Below are positions 35,801 to 48,984 of a stretch of DNA of 64,000 bases, piece by piece (the first letter of the stretch is position 1; every line of letters begins with the position of its first letter). Both the position numbers and the translations under genes were made by a program. The notes beneath the pieces are model-generated. The model saw only the letters and a program-made list of their open reading frames with translations. It did no database searches and was not told where the DNA came from. Source of the DNA: Entomortierella parvispora (lineage: Eukaryota; Mortierellomycota; Mortierellomycetes; Mortierellales; Mortierellaceae); NCBI GenBank assembly GCA_963573315.1, contig OY752149.1, forward strand, positions 62,001 to 126,000. Direction: 5' to 3'.

Positions 35801-37068
35801 CAGTCAGAAAACCGGGCCCCTGCTTCCCAACTCTCATCTTTCCGACATCGCATCTGTTTGCTGCAGTGATCTTCTCTTTCTCCATTCCATCTATGACCCA
35901 CAATACTTTTTTTCTTTCTCAAAAGTGAGGCAAAAAAGGACAGGGTGGAAGGACAATTGATAGAGGTCGATCTCTACTATTGCTCTGTTTTTCTTTTTGT
36001 TCTTGTTTTGGTTTGCATCCCTTGGATAGGAGAGACGGGGGACAGCGCCCTTTTTTTGTTTCGTAGCGAATGAAAAGCGCAAGGCACCATCTGGTAGGTG
36101 GATGAACAAATTTTGTTCGTCCATGTCGTCTATCGATTGTTTTTGCTGCGTGGCCACATTTCACGCCAAAAAAGAAAGAATGCTGAGCGTGCTGCTTGGT
36201 CCTCTCTTTTCCCCCTTCACATTCGGTTTGATACTTTGCATCGCTCTTCATCCCCCCCCCCTCTCCTCTCTCCACACAAACACATTGACCACCCAAACAG
36301 CCGAACGCGCGAACGTTCAGGGGTCCTGTTGTGGATAGATTGAAGGATTGGACGATTGGGTAAAAGCTGAGGAGTTTTAGTCATGGTCAGTTCAGGGGGA
36401 GGGTAGGGAATCGGGCGGAGGTCAAAGTGTTTATCAGTTTGTCTGAGAACTAGGCTGGGCTTTGGGGCTGGGCTGCTGCGTCTCATCCCTCCGGATTTTG
36501 TCTCCACCATCAACACGATCTCCTGTTTTTACTCGACGCGATCGGGCAGAGATAATGGAGCGACAAATAAAACGGTCTTTTGCTCTGGCATGACGCCTTT
36601 TGTGTACTCTCCCTCTTGGTTGCTTTTCTTCTTCTTTCAACAAAGGGCACGATTGAAGCACATGGGCGACAACTGGTAAACGACCACATAAAATCCCCTC
36701 CTTACCTTTGAGGACCATCGATTTCGCAATACCAAAAGAGAGAGTGGAGTCATCCTACCAATTGATCGCGTTCAAGAGAGTCAAGGAGCGGTAATCCTTG
36801 GATGGTGTCAGGGGAGATTTCCTCAACGGAACACGTCTTGCCTTGAGCAAGATATGATGTGGCAAGATCGACAACAGGTTGATATCAATTGCTTTATTCG
36901 AATGCTGGTGGATGGGAGGACAGGAAAAGCAAAATGGGAATAGTTTTCAGTGATGGGATACGATGCGAAAGGAGTGACATTTAACATTGGGGGTGAAGAG
37001 TGAAGGGAGGGAGATGCAGGCAATAAAAATAAAAGTAAGGTAGAAACAAGAAGCGACAGAAATATCGT
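32846..37068. other. Long upstream and intergenic region of the zinc-finger gene
   Basis: About 4.2 kb. The left edge holds a TATA box for the zinc-finger gene, and purine-rich DNA on + (32860-33010) marks its CT-rich leader. The rest has scattered homopolymers but no frame with conserved features and no recognised RNA gene. The right end contains the UTP4 3' flank. Confidence 0.45.
33029..33038 (-). promoter_or_regulatory. TATA box of the zinc-finger gene
   Basis: On the transcribed strand the sequence is CTTTTTATAAAAGG, about 185 bp upstream of the start codon. It is followed by a CT-rich leader, the same arrangement as the hydroxylase promoter. Confidence 0.6.
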
Positions 37069-40000
37069 CTATGTTCCGTAGCTGGCACGGTAGTAGCTTG
37101 GTGGAAGAGTCGACAGGATCTTGACAAATGGCAACTCCACGGCCACCATTGAGTTCTCGCCAATAAAGTCAACAAACAGCAAAGGTTGGAACTTGTGCAA
37201 GAGCAAAAAGTTGGCCTCCTCCTCTTCCTTCTGCGTTCCAGCCTCCTGTGCCGCTGCCGTTACCACCTTGCGAGACTTGTTTCCGTTTAATACGACCACG
37301 GCCTTGCCTGTTTCGAGCTCGGGCATGGGCTCGATACCAAGGGTCGCGTATTTCTTTAACCGCCTCTCCTGAGCCTGCTTGCGGAGCATCTCCTGTGCCT
37401 TGTCGACGCGTTTCCTCTTTCCAACGTTCAAGATTGCGTCGACATCACCAGCGCCCTTCTCCAAATCCACGTGGCAGATATAAGTGGCGCCCCAGACCAA
37501 AAGCGTGTTCTTGCGTGCAGGGTTGAATGCAACTCCCAGAATCTTGTCCTTGAGGTCCAAGAACTTTCTAGGGAAGCGCTTGTCCGAAGAATACTCACGC
37601 GACCAGTCCGACAAGCGACGGGTCTCGACGTTGAAGAGATAAAAGACATTATTCGCTGTTGGAATAACCAACGTTGGCGAGTAAGGGTGGAAGTAGAGAC
37701 CGGTCAAAGGAGAGTCAAACTTGGGAAGGGTGGCATGGAGCTATTCGGTAGTTATACAAAGAATATTGCGTTAGATGTGTATACATATCTCCATTGGTGC
37801 AAGAGTCGGCAATGAAGGTCAACTTCCATACCTGAAGGGTGTCAAGATTGAACACAAAGATTCCGTTCTTCAGATCACCAGTAGCCAACCACAAGCCATC
37901 GGCAGAGACTGTCATAGAAACGATTGTTTCAGCATGTCCTCCAGTAATGTCATCTTCGTCGTCAATGTCCATCTCGTTATCCTTGGAGACCTTTCTGGAG
38001 CCTCGGTGCTGACCGAATTGTCGAAGGATATCAAATTTGCCAGTTTCCCACTTTGAGAGATCCATGACGATCACACGTGAATCTGTTGAGGCGACGATGA
38101 GGCGTGCACCGTCAGGGGTAAAGGTCAAGTAGTGGGCTCCAGTACCACGAACACCAGGGAACGACTTTTGCTTTTTGACCGTGAGCTGTCCAGGGTGAGT
38201 TGTCTAGAAATGGCCATAGGGAATACAATGTCAATCGCTGGTTAAGATAAATGTCCAACCAATCCAAGATCGAAACAGCCATTCCATGACAACAAACTTA
38301 CGCTTTCGTCAATACGGAAGAGCTTCACCTCCTCAATAGTGGCAACAGAAATCCAATGTCCATCCTCAGAAATTGCGCTGGCCGTCAAGTTATGGTCATC
38401 CTTGAAGGTCATGTCCAGAATAGCTTGGTGAGGCTCGATCAAATCCATATGAGCTCCAATCTCGAGATCAGAAAATGGTTGCGTGGGGGCAGCGGCTATA
38501 GCAAGGTGGAACAAACATCAGTATTGGATTTCGAATAGAACATTGGGCTTTGCGCGACCACTGGCAATCAACTTACACTTTCCAAGACGCCAGACCTTGA
38601 CGCCATGTTCCTGTCTGCAAAGCATGAGACGCTTGGATTTGCTGATAGAAACAACAGGTCTCTGAGGAACGTGGGGCAGGCGGTGCTGGTTGATGTCGGG
38701 GAAGGGGGTAGCGGCACACACGACCATTGAGACGTCCACGCCTCCAGAGACCAAGGTATCCACGCCTCTAGATTGCTCCAACGCCAAAGCTCGAACATCA
38801 TGAGAGTGGAAGACTCTAGATCCAGCAAGAACCCATTTGTTGGTCATTCCAGATTTTCCATTGGTCTTGACACCCTTCTTGCCCGCCTTGTTAAGAGTAG
38901 GCTGGTTAACGAGACGATACTGGTTGCACTTGCGATCAACTCCTGATGAAAACACAGATGTGCCGTCCTACAGATATAGAAACAAACAGTGTTAAAGCGA
39001 GTCCTTGACAGTGTAATACAACTAGATCGCCAAGCAATACTTACACGTCCGACAGCCAAGCAAAGGACATCAGCGCCATGAGAGTTGAATGATTGGGTCA
39101 TTGTCAAAGTGGTTGCATCCCAGAATTTGACGTGTCCAAGAGAATCTCCACTGACCATATCTCCGTTGGGCAGGACCTTAACAGCCCAAACCAGAGTATC
39201 CTCTCCTGCAACACGATCGACAGTCATACGCTGAACAACACGACCGAGCTCTACATTCCACTTGTACATGCTGCTGTTGGCCGATCCTGTCACCATAGTC
39301 TTGTCATCAGGGGACCATGCCAAAGATAAAATTCTCGCTAAAATTGACAAACAAAAAAAGGGTGAGCATGTCGACAGCTAGATCCCTGCATCACACACCG
39401 TAGACGAAAGAACAGGTAGATCACATACTCTTTTGCTTGTCGAAAGAGCGAAGGAAGGTCAACTCCCCATCAGCGATATCAAAAAGTCTAAGGCATCCAT
39501 CTTCACATCCCACGGCGAGAATGGTATTTGCGTGGTTGGTAGCCATACACCAAACAGCTCCTCCGTGAGAATCGACCGAGCGCTAGTTAGTACCAATAGC
39601 ACAGACGTCTTATCGTTAGTTCATAAGGTCTGCCGCCGCTCATGGCTGTGATATTGGATGTATGATCTGCCATCCATACCTTTGGCTTCAAAGAGGTGGT
39701 ATCCCATTCAGTCACGACGGCATTCAGTCCAGCAGAGAACAGACGTGGGGGCGCCTTTGTCAGCGTCTTGAGAGCGGCCTGCTTCTCTGCTGGAGAGTCC
39801 CAAAAGTCCTCATCTTCTGTCAAGGTTGTCTGGTGGGCCCAGGCAAGGGCCTCGACCGAGGTATTCTTTCCTCCTGGGATGATCTAATAAATGGACTTTT
39901 GCGATTAGCATAATATCCAACAAAGATTCCAGGCTTTCGAAAGGCGGTAGTAGCTACCTTTTCTACTGTCCAGTCGTTCTTTGGGTTCCAGAGCTCAATA

Positions 40001-40113
40001 TCTCCGTTGGCTCTGCCGCAGGCCAGGAGGGGACGGGTTGAAACCGGCGTGAAGGTGAGGGCGTTAATAGCCGCAGGCACATAGTCGACAAACCTGCACC
40101 TGTGGACTTCCAT
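37069..40113 (-). CDS. UTP4: U3 snoRNP / t-UTP WD-repeat protein UTP4 (Cirhin)
   Basis: Eight exons: 40113-39958, 39883-39680, 39582-39429, 39337-39045, 38967-38577, 38495-38302, 38203-37832 and 37740-37069, giving 811 residues. It is part of the t-UTP subcomplex of the small-subunit processome, acting in the nucleolus in pre-18S rRNA processing. The start MEVHRCRFVDYVPAAINAL and the following LLACGRANGDIELWNP are diagnostic for UTP4. WD-type repeats run through both halves (SLAWSPDDKTMVTGSANSSMYKW, SGDSLGHVKFWD, TFTPDGARLIVASTDSRV). The C-terminal part carries the family LGVAFNP and basic KRKR regions. All junctions are GT-AG and in phase; introns are 74-98 nt. CACGTG boxes lie 238 and 266 bp upstream. 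Confidence 0.94.
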
Positions 40114-43044
40114 GGCGTGCGAGGTATGTGGGTGGAGAGGATAGGACGGATGCAGTCGAGGGGATGGGCCGACTCGAAGGAAATGGGGGCTGCAGGAAGG
40201 AAAGAAGGAAGCGGAAGAATGGACGGACGAATGAATGAATGAATAGATGCGAATGAATGAACGCAGCAATGGGTCGTTCGTTCGGTTGTGCAATGGAGAC
40301 CGCAGAGGGGAAAGAAAAAAAAAAGAAAAGAAAAAAGATAAACAGAAAGTCACGTGGGACAGTCACTACTGACTAATGCACGTGATGATTGTGCGCCACC
40401 AATTTGCCATTTTTGTTCTCACCTTCAGCAAGTGTGCCGCCTGGGTCGTGCGTGCGCACCTGCCTGCCGACCCGCCAGATAAGGAGAGTGTTTGTCCTGA
40501 GGAGGAAGAAGACGTAAACAAAACAAAAGGAGGCACGAAAGCACCTGTCTTGGGCCATGGCCAACATCAACAATGACTACGCAGAGTCCCAGAACCTTTT
40601 GGCAATCAGGTGCAATAAAGTCGATGATAGAGAACAGCCATGTCGTGCATGGGAAACAGATGTGGGGTAAGACTGTCAAGGGCCAGGAAGAAGGGCAACA
40701 CAAGACACGAGCCAGTGCACGAGAAGAAAAAGAAGAAAAAACAAAAAACAATCCCATCTCGCCTGTTTGCAGACACGCGTTTGGGTGTCGAAACAGGAGA
40801 CCAGCAAAATCTATGTATGAATCGGGTCGGAAGTCATATTATTGGAGAAGCTGCAAAAGGACAGGAAAGAAGGGAAAACGAGAACTGAGCGAACAACCGG
40901 TTCGCCCCCACTGCAAAGCTCTACAACGCTCATGGACTCCGATTCAACTTGAGTATCACTACCCTAGATCGGTTCAAGATCCCTGCGGAGCTGTGTGAAA
41001 AAAAACATGAATAAAAAACATGAATAAAATCAAAGTTTCAAAGAGCTGAGCTGAAAAAGCTCTTACATAAATTGTTCTCCCCTATCGCGTCGCAATTGTG
41101 GAGTGATACCGATATGGCCACACACCACATTATTGTTATATCGATACTTTAGAGTTGAGCCTCTAACAGCCGTGAGCGGGGGGTGCGTGGAAAGGGGCCA
41201 CGTTTTGGCCAGCAGCAAACAATTGAACAAAGCCCGCCGGCTTTTGCGAAAGCCAACTCTCGCCTGCTCCCAAAAAACATTCCTCCCGCGGTCCTCTGTT
41301 TCTCGCTTCGAAGTGGATAGTCTACAGTCCGATTGTTAAGGCCCATGGAACAAGATGATGCATGCAATAAAACAGAGACCGGTAAGATCGAGAGCGCTGG
41401 AGACCTTCCCCACTTCGAGATGGAGACGCATGCAATCGAGCTGAGTTTTGTTATTCTTTCCTTTTGCCAAAGCGTGTCATCACCTTCAAAACAGACAAAA
41501 GTAGAACCACTGCGTTGATTTCCGGGAGATAAGCTATCCAGGACAATGGTGTAGGGTCCTCTCCCTGAAAAGAATTGACCACTACCGATGACTCTTTCCT
41601 TTCCCTCCCTCTTTTCTTGCCCTATTTTGAGGTTGTCGGTATCTGATAACTGGAGTACAGTATTGATAAGGGTCGTTGGATGTACAAGACAATAAATGAC
41701 GGCAAGAAATCCCTGAGGCGCAAGTCCGGCGTGGAGTGTGGACTGAGCTCAGAGCTGAGGGTGTTTGTCAAATCACGCGCTATTAGATTCAGCTTTCTGC
41801 AACTCCGATCTATCGCAGGCCAGCGAGACTCGAGAAGGAGATATTTCTTTTCTCAGAAACGTCCTCAAGGAGGCAACAATGATAACAGGAAAAATGGCCG
41901 CTTGGCTTCAGGGTCGTGGCGGGGCTGGGGGGAAGCCCGGGAGGGGGAGGGAAGTTCTTACTCTGGGGAGTGAAGGTGAGGTCTATAGAGTCAGCTCCCG
42001 AGCAAGTTGCGCAATGGCTCTCACCGTGCTCCTCCTGTTTCCCGTCTGTAAACTGTTGTATGTAGATGATGCTCGAACATGAAAAAAGAGAGGACCCAAA
42101 CCATTTTGGTGACCATCGGAGCAGAGCGGGATGCAGCGGCCCAAAGACAGACAACCCGACCCTAACCGACAGGGTGCTTTCCACGTTTGTTGTGACACTT
42201 CAACCACTTTATAGTTGTGCTGCACAACATATACAGAGCTTTTACTGTAAACCCATTGCATAGCGGACATCCAGTAGTGGGGTTTGTTTGTGTCCGCCCA
42301 AAGTTTTTGGCAATCGTAATTTGTGCCGGTGCACGCCCTCTTGACAACTGAGAGCGCGGAACAAATTCGCCATTCTGTCTCGGCATTAGGAAAACCAGTT
42401 GGATTCTTCCCATTGAACAAGAATCAATAACACAATAACAACCGCAGTCAATTGCAAGCACTCTCTTTTTTTTCTTTTGCTGCATGGAAATGATGTAAAA
42501 GAATGAAACTTTCTGCCTTTTTTTAACGTTTCCATGATGACAGATAGAGTATATGAAAGGTTCCAAGACAAAAACAACTCACTGCAGAGCAAAACAAGGA
42601 TGAGAAACTGGCATGTGAAGGTATCTTGACAGCGTTTGCTTTTTTTGGGTTTTGTGGAGAGAGAAACCAGAGATGGCCACTAAACGTACTGTAGTCTACT
42701 GTCGTTTTCACATGCAGACATTGTTGGACACGATGCAGGGACCACCTCCAAAACCTCCGATTATTGTATTGATAACCTCCTAATCATCGCCTTCGTGACA
42801 CCACGCACATGGGAATCAAATCGCCATCGTGTCTTGGCTCTCTTTTGACAAAGCACATATCCCAGAGACAGATGTGTAGTGGATGATGGGGGGAAAATCA
42901 CTTTAGAGCGCGTCAATTGCCATAAATGCGTGACCGCGGCTCGACGCTTCTTTCTTTAGAAGGCCAGCAACAACCATGCCCGTTTATTACAAAAAAAAAA
43001 AGAAAAAAAATGTGCGGATGGGAATGAGGAGGTGCTTGACTTTG
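40114..43044. other. Intergenic region between UTP4 and the BCAS3-domain gene
   Basis: About 2.9 kb. It has a UTP4 promoter side with a GAAT tetranucleotide stretch (40228-40262) and two CACGTG boxes (40351-40356, 40379-40384). A 13-bp direct repeat lies at about 41002-41028. Otherwise only short chance frames are seen. The right end is the 3' flank of the BCAS3-domain gene. Confidence 0.45.
40351..40384. promoter_or_regulatory. Two CACGTG boxes upstream of UTP4
   Basis: CACGTG at 40351-40356 and 40379-40384, spaced 28 bp apart, about 240-270 bp upstream of the UTP4 start codon. Paired bHLH-type boxes are compatible with growth-regulated control, but this is inferred. Confidence 0.4.
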
Positions 43045-46000
43045 TTAAATCAACGAACTATCGTCATAGTCGTCCTCGGTCGTCTCCTCCTGCTCCAGAA
43101 ATGTGTCCATATTGCCATGGGCAAGTCCAGAGAGCCTAGACCGCCTAGGGCCAAGGATATTGTCGGAGCGACCGTTCGACAAGATACTGGCTGACCTTGC
43201 TGCTTCATTCGCTGCCGTCGCTTCCTGGAATTCAGAGTCCTCACCGTCCTCAAGCAAAAAGTCGTCATCCAGAGGAAATACTGCACCCTGAGGTAACGTC
43301 GTTCCCTGCGGTTTCTTGGCGCCAGAAAACCCAGAGGACTGGTGGTTGTGAGATTTAGGTCCGTGTCCAATAAAAACGGACGCGCTTCCCGGCATGTCGA
43401 CTTCGTTGTCACCATCAGGCGAAAACATCATGAGAGTGCTTTGTCCCATAGGATGGATTTGACCACTGGCAGGCTGATGTGGGTGGAGTCGTTCGTGCTG
43501 CAACTTGGTCGAGGCCCTCGCGGACGCTGATTGCATTGATAGTCGATGCGTTGCAGGTGAACCTTTGGAAGATCCTGACTCTCCAAAAGAGGGCACAGAA
43601 GGCGTTGTTGAGGACGAGGGGGTATTGACTTGGGCGCCTGCCTTTGCTGCATGTCCATTCATTGGACTAGACCCAGGGAGTGATCCTGCCCTGACTTTAA
43701 CTCCTTGGTCGCCAGGGGGAGTTGAGAGGAAAGTGTGCTGCTGAAAGTGGGGTGAAGGGTTGAAGGTGCTGAATGAAGTTGACTTTGGACTTCCAGAGGC
43801 AGTGCCTAGACTGATCAGATAAGCATCCTCAAACGAAAGAGTGGCGGCTGTCCCAATCACGATATGAGAAGGTGGTATCAGTATCGTCTAGGATTGTTGG
43901 CTACTCATTTAAGAACACAGTGTTCAACAATTGCGAAACTCACCTCTCAGAGAAGATGGACTAACACTGCCTACCGATGGTGACATTCGACTTGGATTGA
44001 TTGGACTGCTGGAATGAAGGTAAGACCTCATGGCTGATGACAGATTCTCTGAGAGATCCTCAGCATCGCCTTCATGACTCTCAACTCTTCCGTGTCCACG
44101 AACGCCGCCGCCGTCTGCAGATACTGCGATGCCGGATATCCAAGGCTTATTAGCGCCCTGTGTGTTCATGGACGGATCCGTGGTGGGTCGACCATCCTTT
44201 CCTGCTACTATAGCGACTCCGCGGCGTAGGTTTAGAGTCCTTGTTTTCGGCAATACTCCCTCTGCAAACTGCTGTCGAATAGAGTCCAATGGATCCACGT
44301 ATGTTTGAAACGAAAACTGTGGTGATTTCCAGAGTAAGTGCTGAGGTTGAGTCAAGGTAACCGTTGTTGAGTGAGATCCTTGAGAGGCGAGGGTTTGATT
44401 AAGAAGCGGATATTGACCCTTCCAGCCAGAATGCATTCCATTATCGTACGACGAAATTTCGGCATGTGCGAGCCAGCGCGATCCGGTAAACCCACCAGAC
44501 GTGTGCCTGTTGGACTTTATGGCCTGCGCTGTCTTTGCAGGTGCAAGTGGCCGCTTTACTGTAGCCCAATCCCTTGAACGGTTCAGAGTCCATTCTGCTA
44601 CATCTTCCGGAGCCAAGACTAAATCCGAGGTCTCCACTACACGGCCTATTATATAATGTCAGATTAGCAAGAGCTGCAGACAAAGTCAACAAATACGAAT
44701 AGGGATATAGAACTGCGAACTTTACCATTATATGTCTTTTTGCTGCGAACACTGCTGACCCAGCAGCGATGAAGCGTCAACATTCCGAGGGGGTTGAACA
44801 CGTACATGTCTGCATAGCTCGGTCCTCGGTCAGGCTCAGATAGTGTAGTTTGTGACGCGAGCTGTTGCTGAACTGCCAGCGGCTCTTTGTTTTCTTCTGT
44901 GCTTCGCTGATGACCATCCGTTCCATTGGTGTGACCTTCGCCGTGCGACTCTTTAGAAGGATGTGTATTCTGCTGCTTGGCTTGTCCCAGATGGCTCTGA
45001 GAACCAGTCCAGCTCATTGTCCGGCTTCGTACAGTCGCCACCGGTCCACGACGACTTGTTTCTGCTACCAAACCAGGGAGGCTTGCAAGGCCATGTGCAG
45101 CATGCTGGACCACAGCAGCGGCCGGTGGACTGAGTGTCTGCCACAATTGGGACGCAGTGGACTGAAGCCTCGCTGCAGTACTGACGGGAGGCGCTTTGGA
45201 TCGATGGATTAGCAAATTACTCGAGTGCTGGGCACCATTTTCCCGTCCGATTTGATCCACCGCAGCCCCAAAAGAACCATCGACATCGCCATCATAGTCT
45301 CCAGGAGAGAGTAGAACATCATTAGGGTCGGATGCAAAAACAGTAGAAGACGGGAGGAAATACGCTGAGATCATTGCTCGTTGCCTGCCTCCTTGAGAGA
45401 TTTGATGGGATTGGTGTCGACTGGAGTGGTGATGGCTTTGGTCAGAAGCACCGGTGCCACCCGAGCTGATGGAATCCTGAGAGTTTTGTCGAAGGAACGC
45501 GCCGCGGCGAGGGGACGGGAGATCTCCGTGGTCCAGATCGTAATGAGCCGCGGACAGGATAACATCTGGTACATGGTGCCGCTGTTTAATGCGGCAGAGT
45601 GCACTGAGGCTGGTGGGGTACTCGATCGCTGTTGCAGTCCAATTGACGACCCCTGTGTACATGTGCGCCCCAACATCAGGCGACCCTCCAAATGGATTAA
45701 TGGCATACAGATGAGTCGTTCCTCGAGATGTAGTAACAGCGACCCAGGTCTCGTCCTCATTGAAGACAATATCCTCAACACTTGCATGCGTAATTCCACG
45801 AGCCAGCTTGTATAGGTGTCTCGCCCCATGTCCTATTGTAGGTCGCACTTCGTGAATGTGGAAAACATTGCCATGACGCGATACTGTGAGGAGGAGTCTT
45901 CCTGAGGGAGAGAACTTGCAACCAGTAATCGGATGGTCGTGTGGTTTGAAATGAGCCACTATGGGCATGTTGGCAAGAGACAGATCGCGGATGATCACCT

Positions 46001-48268
46001 ATATTTAAGTACGGGGATTAGAACAATGCTGAGCAGTATTTCTACGGCTATGGGACTGGATCTACTTGATAATACGGCAAAAGTACATACCGTTCCCACT
46101 GCTTCTTTCTTGTGAGGCTGGCCATCGTCCTGTCGCCTTCTTGTAGGGACCTGTGATGAAGATCTTTCATGATCTGCATTAGATGCTCTCCTTGAATGGC
46201 GATTCGGTGATCGGCTGAAACCCCCTTGAATAGGCGGTGAGGTCGACGCCGTGGATCCTCCTCCTGTTGACCCAGACCAATAGGATGAAAAGGTCTGATG
46301 AGCAAACCCACCTATGAGATATAGCGAGCGCTACAGTTAGCGAACATGCCGAAAACCGGTATACTTGCGCTTTGGCTGAACAATAGTTACCAAGCATTTT
46401 CACTCCGCCATAAACTTCTTTGGCAACGCCTTTAGCTAGATCTTGATATCCGCTGCTACTGTCCGACTCGGAGTCCCCATTCTTTGAATCTGCACCATCC
46501 GAGGGAGCATCGCTTGTTGTTACATAGGCCAACAATCTAGTGCCAAGGGCAAATACGCCCGGGTATGAAGCGTCATTCAAGGCAGTTTGTTTTTGATGCA
46601 GAGGCTGCAGCGTGAGTTGATTCAAAAGGTGTAGCCTTGTGGTTTCTCCTGGAGAACTCAGGGCCTGTGATACAGAAGACACGTTGTTGGGTTAGACACA
46701 GTAAGAATAGAAAAGATAACAATCAACTCCTGTACGGCTTGTTTTGACCCTTCTTCCTACCACTACAATTCCTCGCTCATTTACGTCCAACGTTGATAGC
46801 TCGTAATCAGGGCCTTCGCCAAAATCAATGGTTTTTATGACCTGGTGTGCGGTGAGAGAATAGATCTGCAGCTTGGAAGTCGGTGTGCTTTCTCCAGTCT
46901 TTGCGTTTGCTCTGGAGTAACAAAAAGAAGCCAGAGTCAGCACTTTTCCCGAACAGGGATCACCACATGAGCGTAACGAGATAGGATAGTCATCTTCCTT
47001 ACACGATGGCGACCAGTGGGCGGTACTGCTCAAACTGATCGACCTTTCCATTGGGAACGCGTGGAGTCGGCAAGACCTATCATAGGGCAAAGAGATGGCC
47101 ATGAGTTGGCTTTTCGATGCTGGAATCAAGGGGAGGGCCTGGTGTTGGCAGTGACCACTATCACAGTTCTCGGCTCAGAGTCGAACTCAACCATTACCTT
47201 CAGGAATGAGACCGCGTCATTGCCGTCGCGGATCGACACTATCTCGTGGACATTGTCTGGATGTGTGATGTCCCAGATCTGAAAGCCGTCGTGATATCCA
47301 AGAAGTAAGCAGAAGCGTCTATTTACCAGAACAAAGCATGTACACCGTGTGTGTTAGTTTCTTCTGCGTCATTTTATGCCCAGGTCTTTGTTGCTCTCAA
47401 GAGCTCCCTGTTCAAGCACGCGTTCCTGGGTCCGTGATTACTCCGCTGCTCTCCCTCACTCGCTCTATTTCTCCAAGCCTCCACCCCACTGCAGTGAGTC
47501 AACGATTCAGCGGCTGTCTCCTTGAATGGCCCATCTGGGTAGACGAGACTGACGTCGGTGCGCGGCTGCAGTTTGAAATTAGCACAGATAGAGTGACACG
47601 TAGACGAGATCAAGTTGCCTAACAGCAATCCTGAAAAAGCTATCATCGTTGAGGCACTGTGTACTCTAGCCATCCGCGACCCTAGTCCGCCGCCGTCGTT
47701 CATCCATACATCCATATACATCCACAGAGTTGATCAAGGCGCGTTTACAGGGCGGCGGGGTTTGTTTTTCTTGTGCGCGAATGCTCCCACGGGTTGTAAT
47801 TCTCTGCGTTCACAAGTGGACAGGCAAGTACATACCGTGAGCTTCTAGACCTAGCACTGGCGGCAGTTTCGATCCAGTCAAAGGCCGAGAACTGAACCAC
47901 GTCTCCGGTGGTCAGGACGCAGAGGTTGTCCTGGTGGTTGCCGAGGAGCGCGTTACCCGAGCCCTGGGAGGTTGGATAGTAGTACGGGCTGGAGGGATGA
48001 GTTGGGAAAGCCGGGCTAGACGGGGAGGCGAATCCTTTGGCAGGCAAAGAGAACGATGCCGGCAGGGTGTTGGCAACATACGACGACACACCCGTCAGCA
48101 CTGACGAGATAGACTCGAGCGCAGAGGGGTCCCTACGGAAAAGAAGCGCGAAGGGAGAGGGGGGTCAGCGGCAGTGCGGCTGTGGTTGAAGGGCTGTGAG
48201 GGGCATTACCTGATGAAGACCGGCTCTGCGCGCACACCGGAGGAGGATCCGTGGAGCTGGTCCGCCAT
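43045..48268 (-). CDS. BCAS3-domain WD40 protein (autophagy-related, PROPPIN-like)
   Basis: Ten exons: 48268-48210, 48132-47836, 47318-47198, 47076-47003, 46911-46761, 46664-46391, 46311-46091, 45998-44726, 44645-43944 and 43847-43045, giving 1324 residues. The N-terminal half is a beta-propeller with the BCAS3 text LLLGYHDGFQIWDI, VAHFKPHDHPITGCKFSPSGRLLLTVSRHGNVFHIHEV and ARHLYKLARGITHASVEDIVFNEDETWVAVTTSRGTTHLYAINPFGG. Animal BCAS3 binds phosphoinositides at phagophores with PHAF1; a similar role is inferred. The region after the propeller is long and Ser/Gln-rich. Intron 2 is 517 nt; the others are about 70-110 nt. The last acceptor (GGGACAG/CC) was chosen because it alone restores the frame; the more obvious CTAG upstream does not. 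Confidence 0.88.
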
Positions 48269-48984
48269 GGTGGCACTTTGGTGTCCGCGTATGCGTTGGG
48301 GCACGATCGTATGCCGCGTTTCTGTCAGTGCGGGAGGGGGTAGAGGGGGGGGAGTGAGGCTGTGCGAGTGTAGGGGGTGAGTAGGGAGCAAGGCTGTCTA
48401 CGAAGGCGGGTGCGTGTCCAAGGGAAAAGTGGAGAGTGGAGAGTGTTGCTCGTTCCTGTGGAAGACGAACTTGGTGAAGACAAAGAGACAGAGAGGGTGT
48501 GACACACACGCAGAGGCGTGAATGAAGGCGATCCTGGCTTGTGTGGTTGTGGAGAGTAGTGGAGTGGGCGGGGAGATGGGATGGGATGGGATGGGATGGA
48601 CAAAAAGGAGTAGCGTCAACAGTGTTGGAGGAGAAGGAACGAAAGACAAGGAAGGAGAAGGAAGGATACAGAACAAAAGAGTGAACGAGTGAACGAGTGA
48701 AAAAGGGCGTCGCCCATCTTTTTTTTCTTTCCATGGCCGCAGCCATCGATGCATGCAATTGCGCGCATCAATCCACGGTTATGTACGCACGTGACCGGCA
48801 CATGATCGCTTTTAATTCATGAACATGGTTGCTGGTTGGTCCCCTGACTTTCATTCTCGGATATGATGACGACGTCCCTTGACAACGACAACGGCAGGGG
48901 TCCTGTTTGACTCTCCCGATGTGCCTGCAGCGACTGCTGTTCCTGCTGACCCCTGTTCCTGCGACTCCTTGCAGATCTGCTGAC
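48269..48984. other. Promoter region of the BCAS3-domain gene
   Basis: About 700 nt with a CT-rich leader on the minus strand, an ATGGG pentanucleotide repeat (48575-48599) and a CACGTG at 48788-48793. The right edge is the 3' flank of the F-box-like gene. No gene is seen. Confidence 0.5.
48575..48599. repeat. ATGGG pentanucleotide repeat
   Basis: Five tandem units of ATGGG in the upstream region of the BCAS3-domain gene. Confidence 0.85.
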
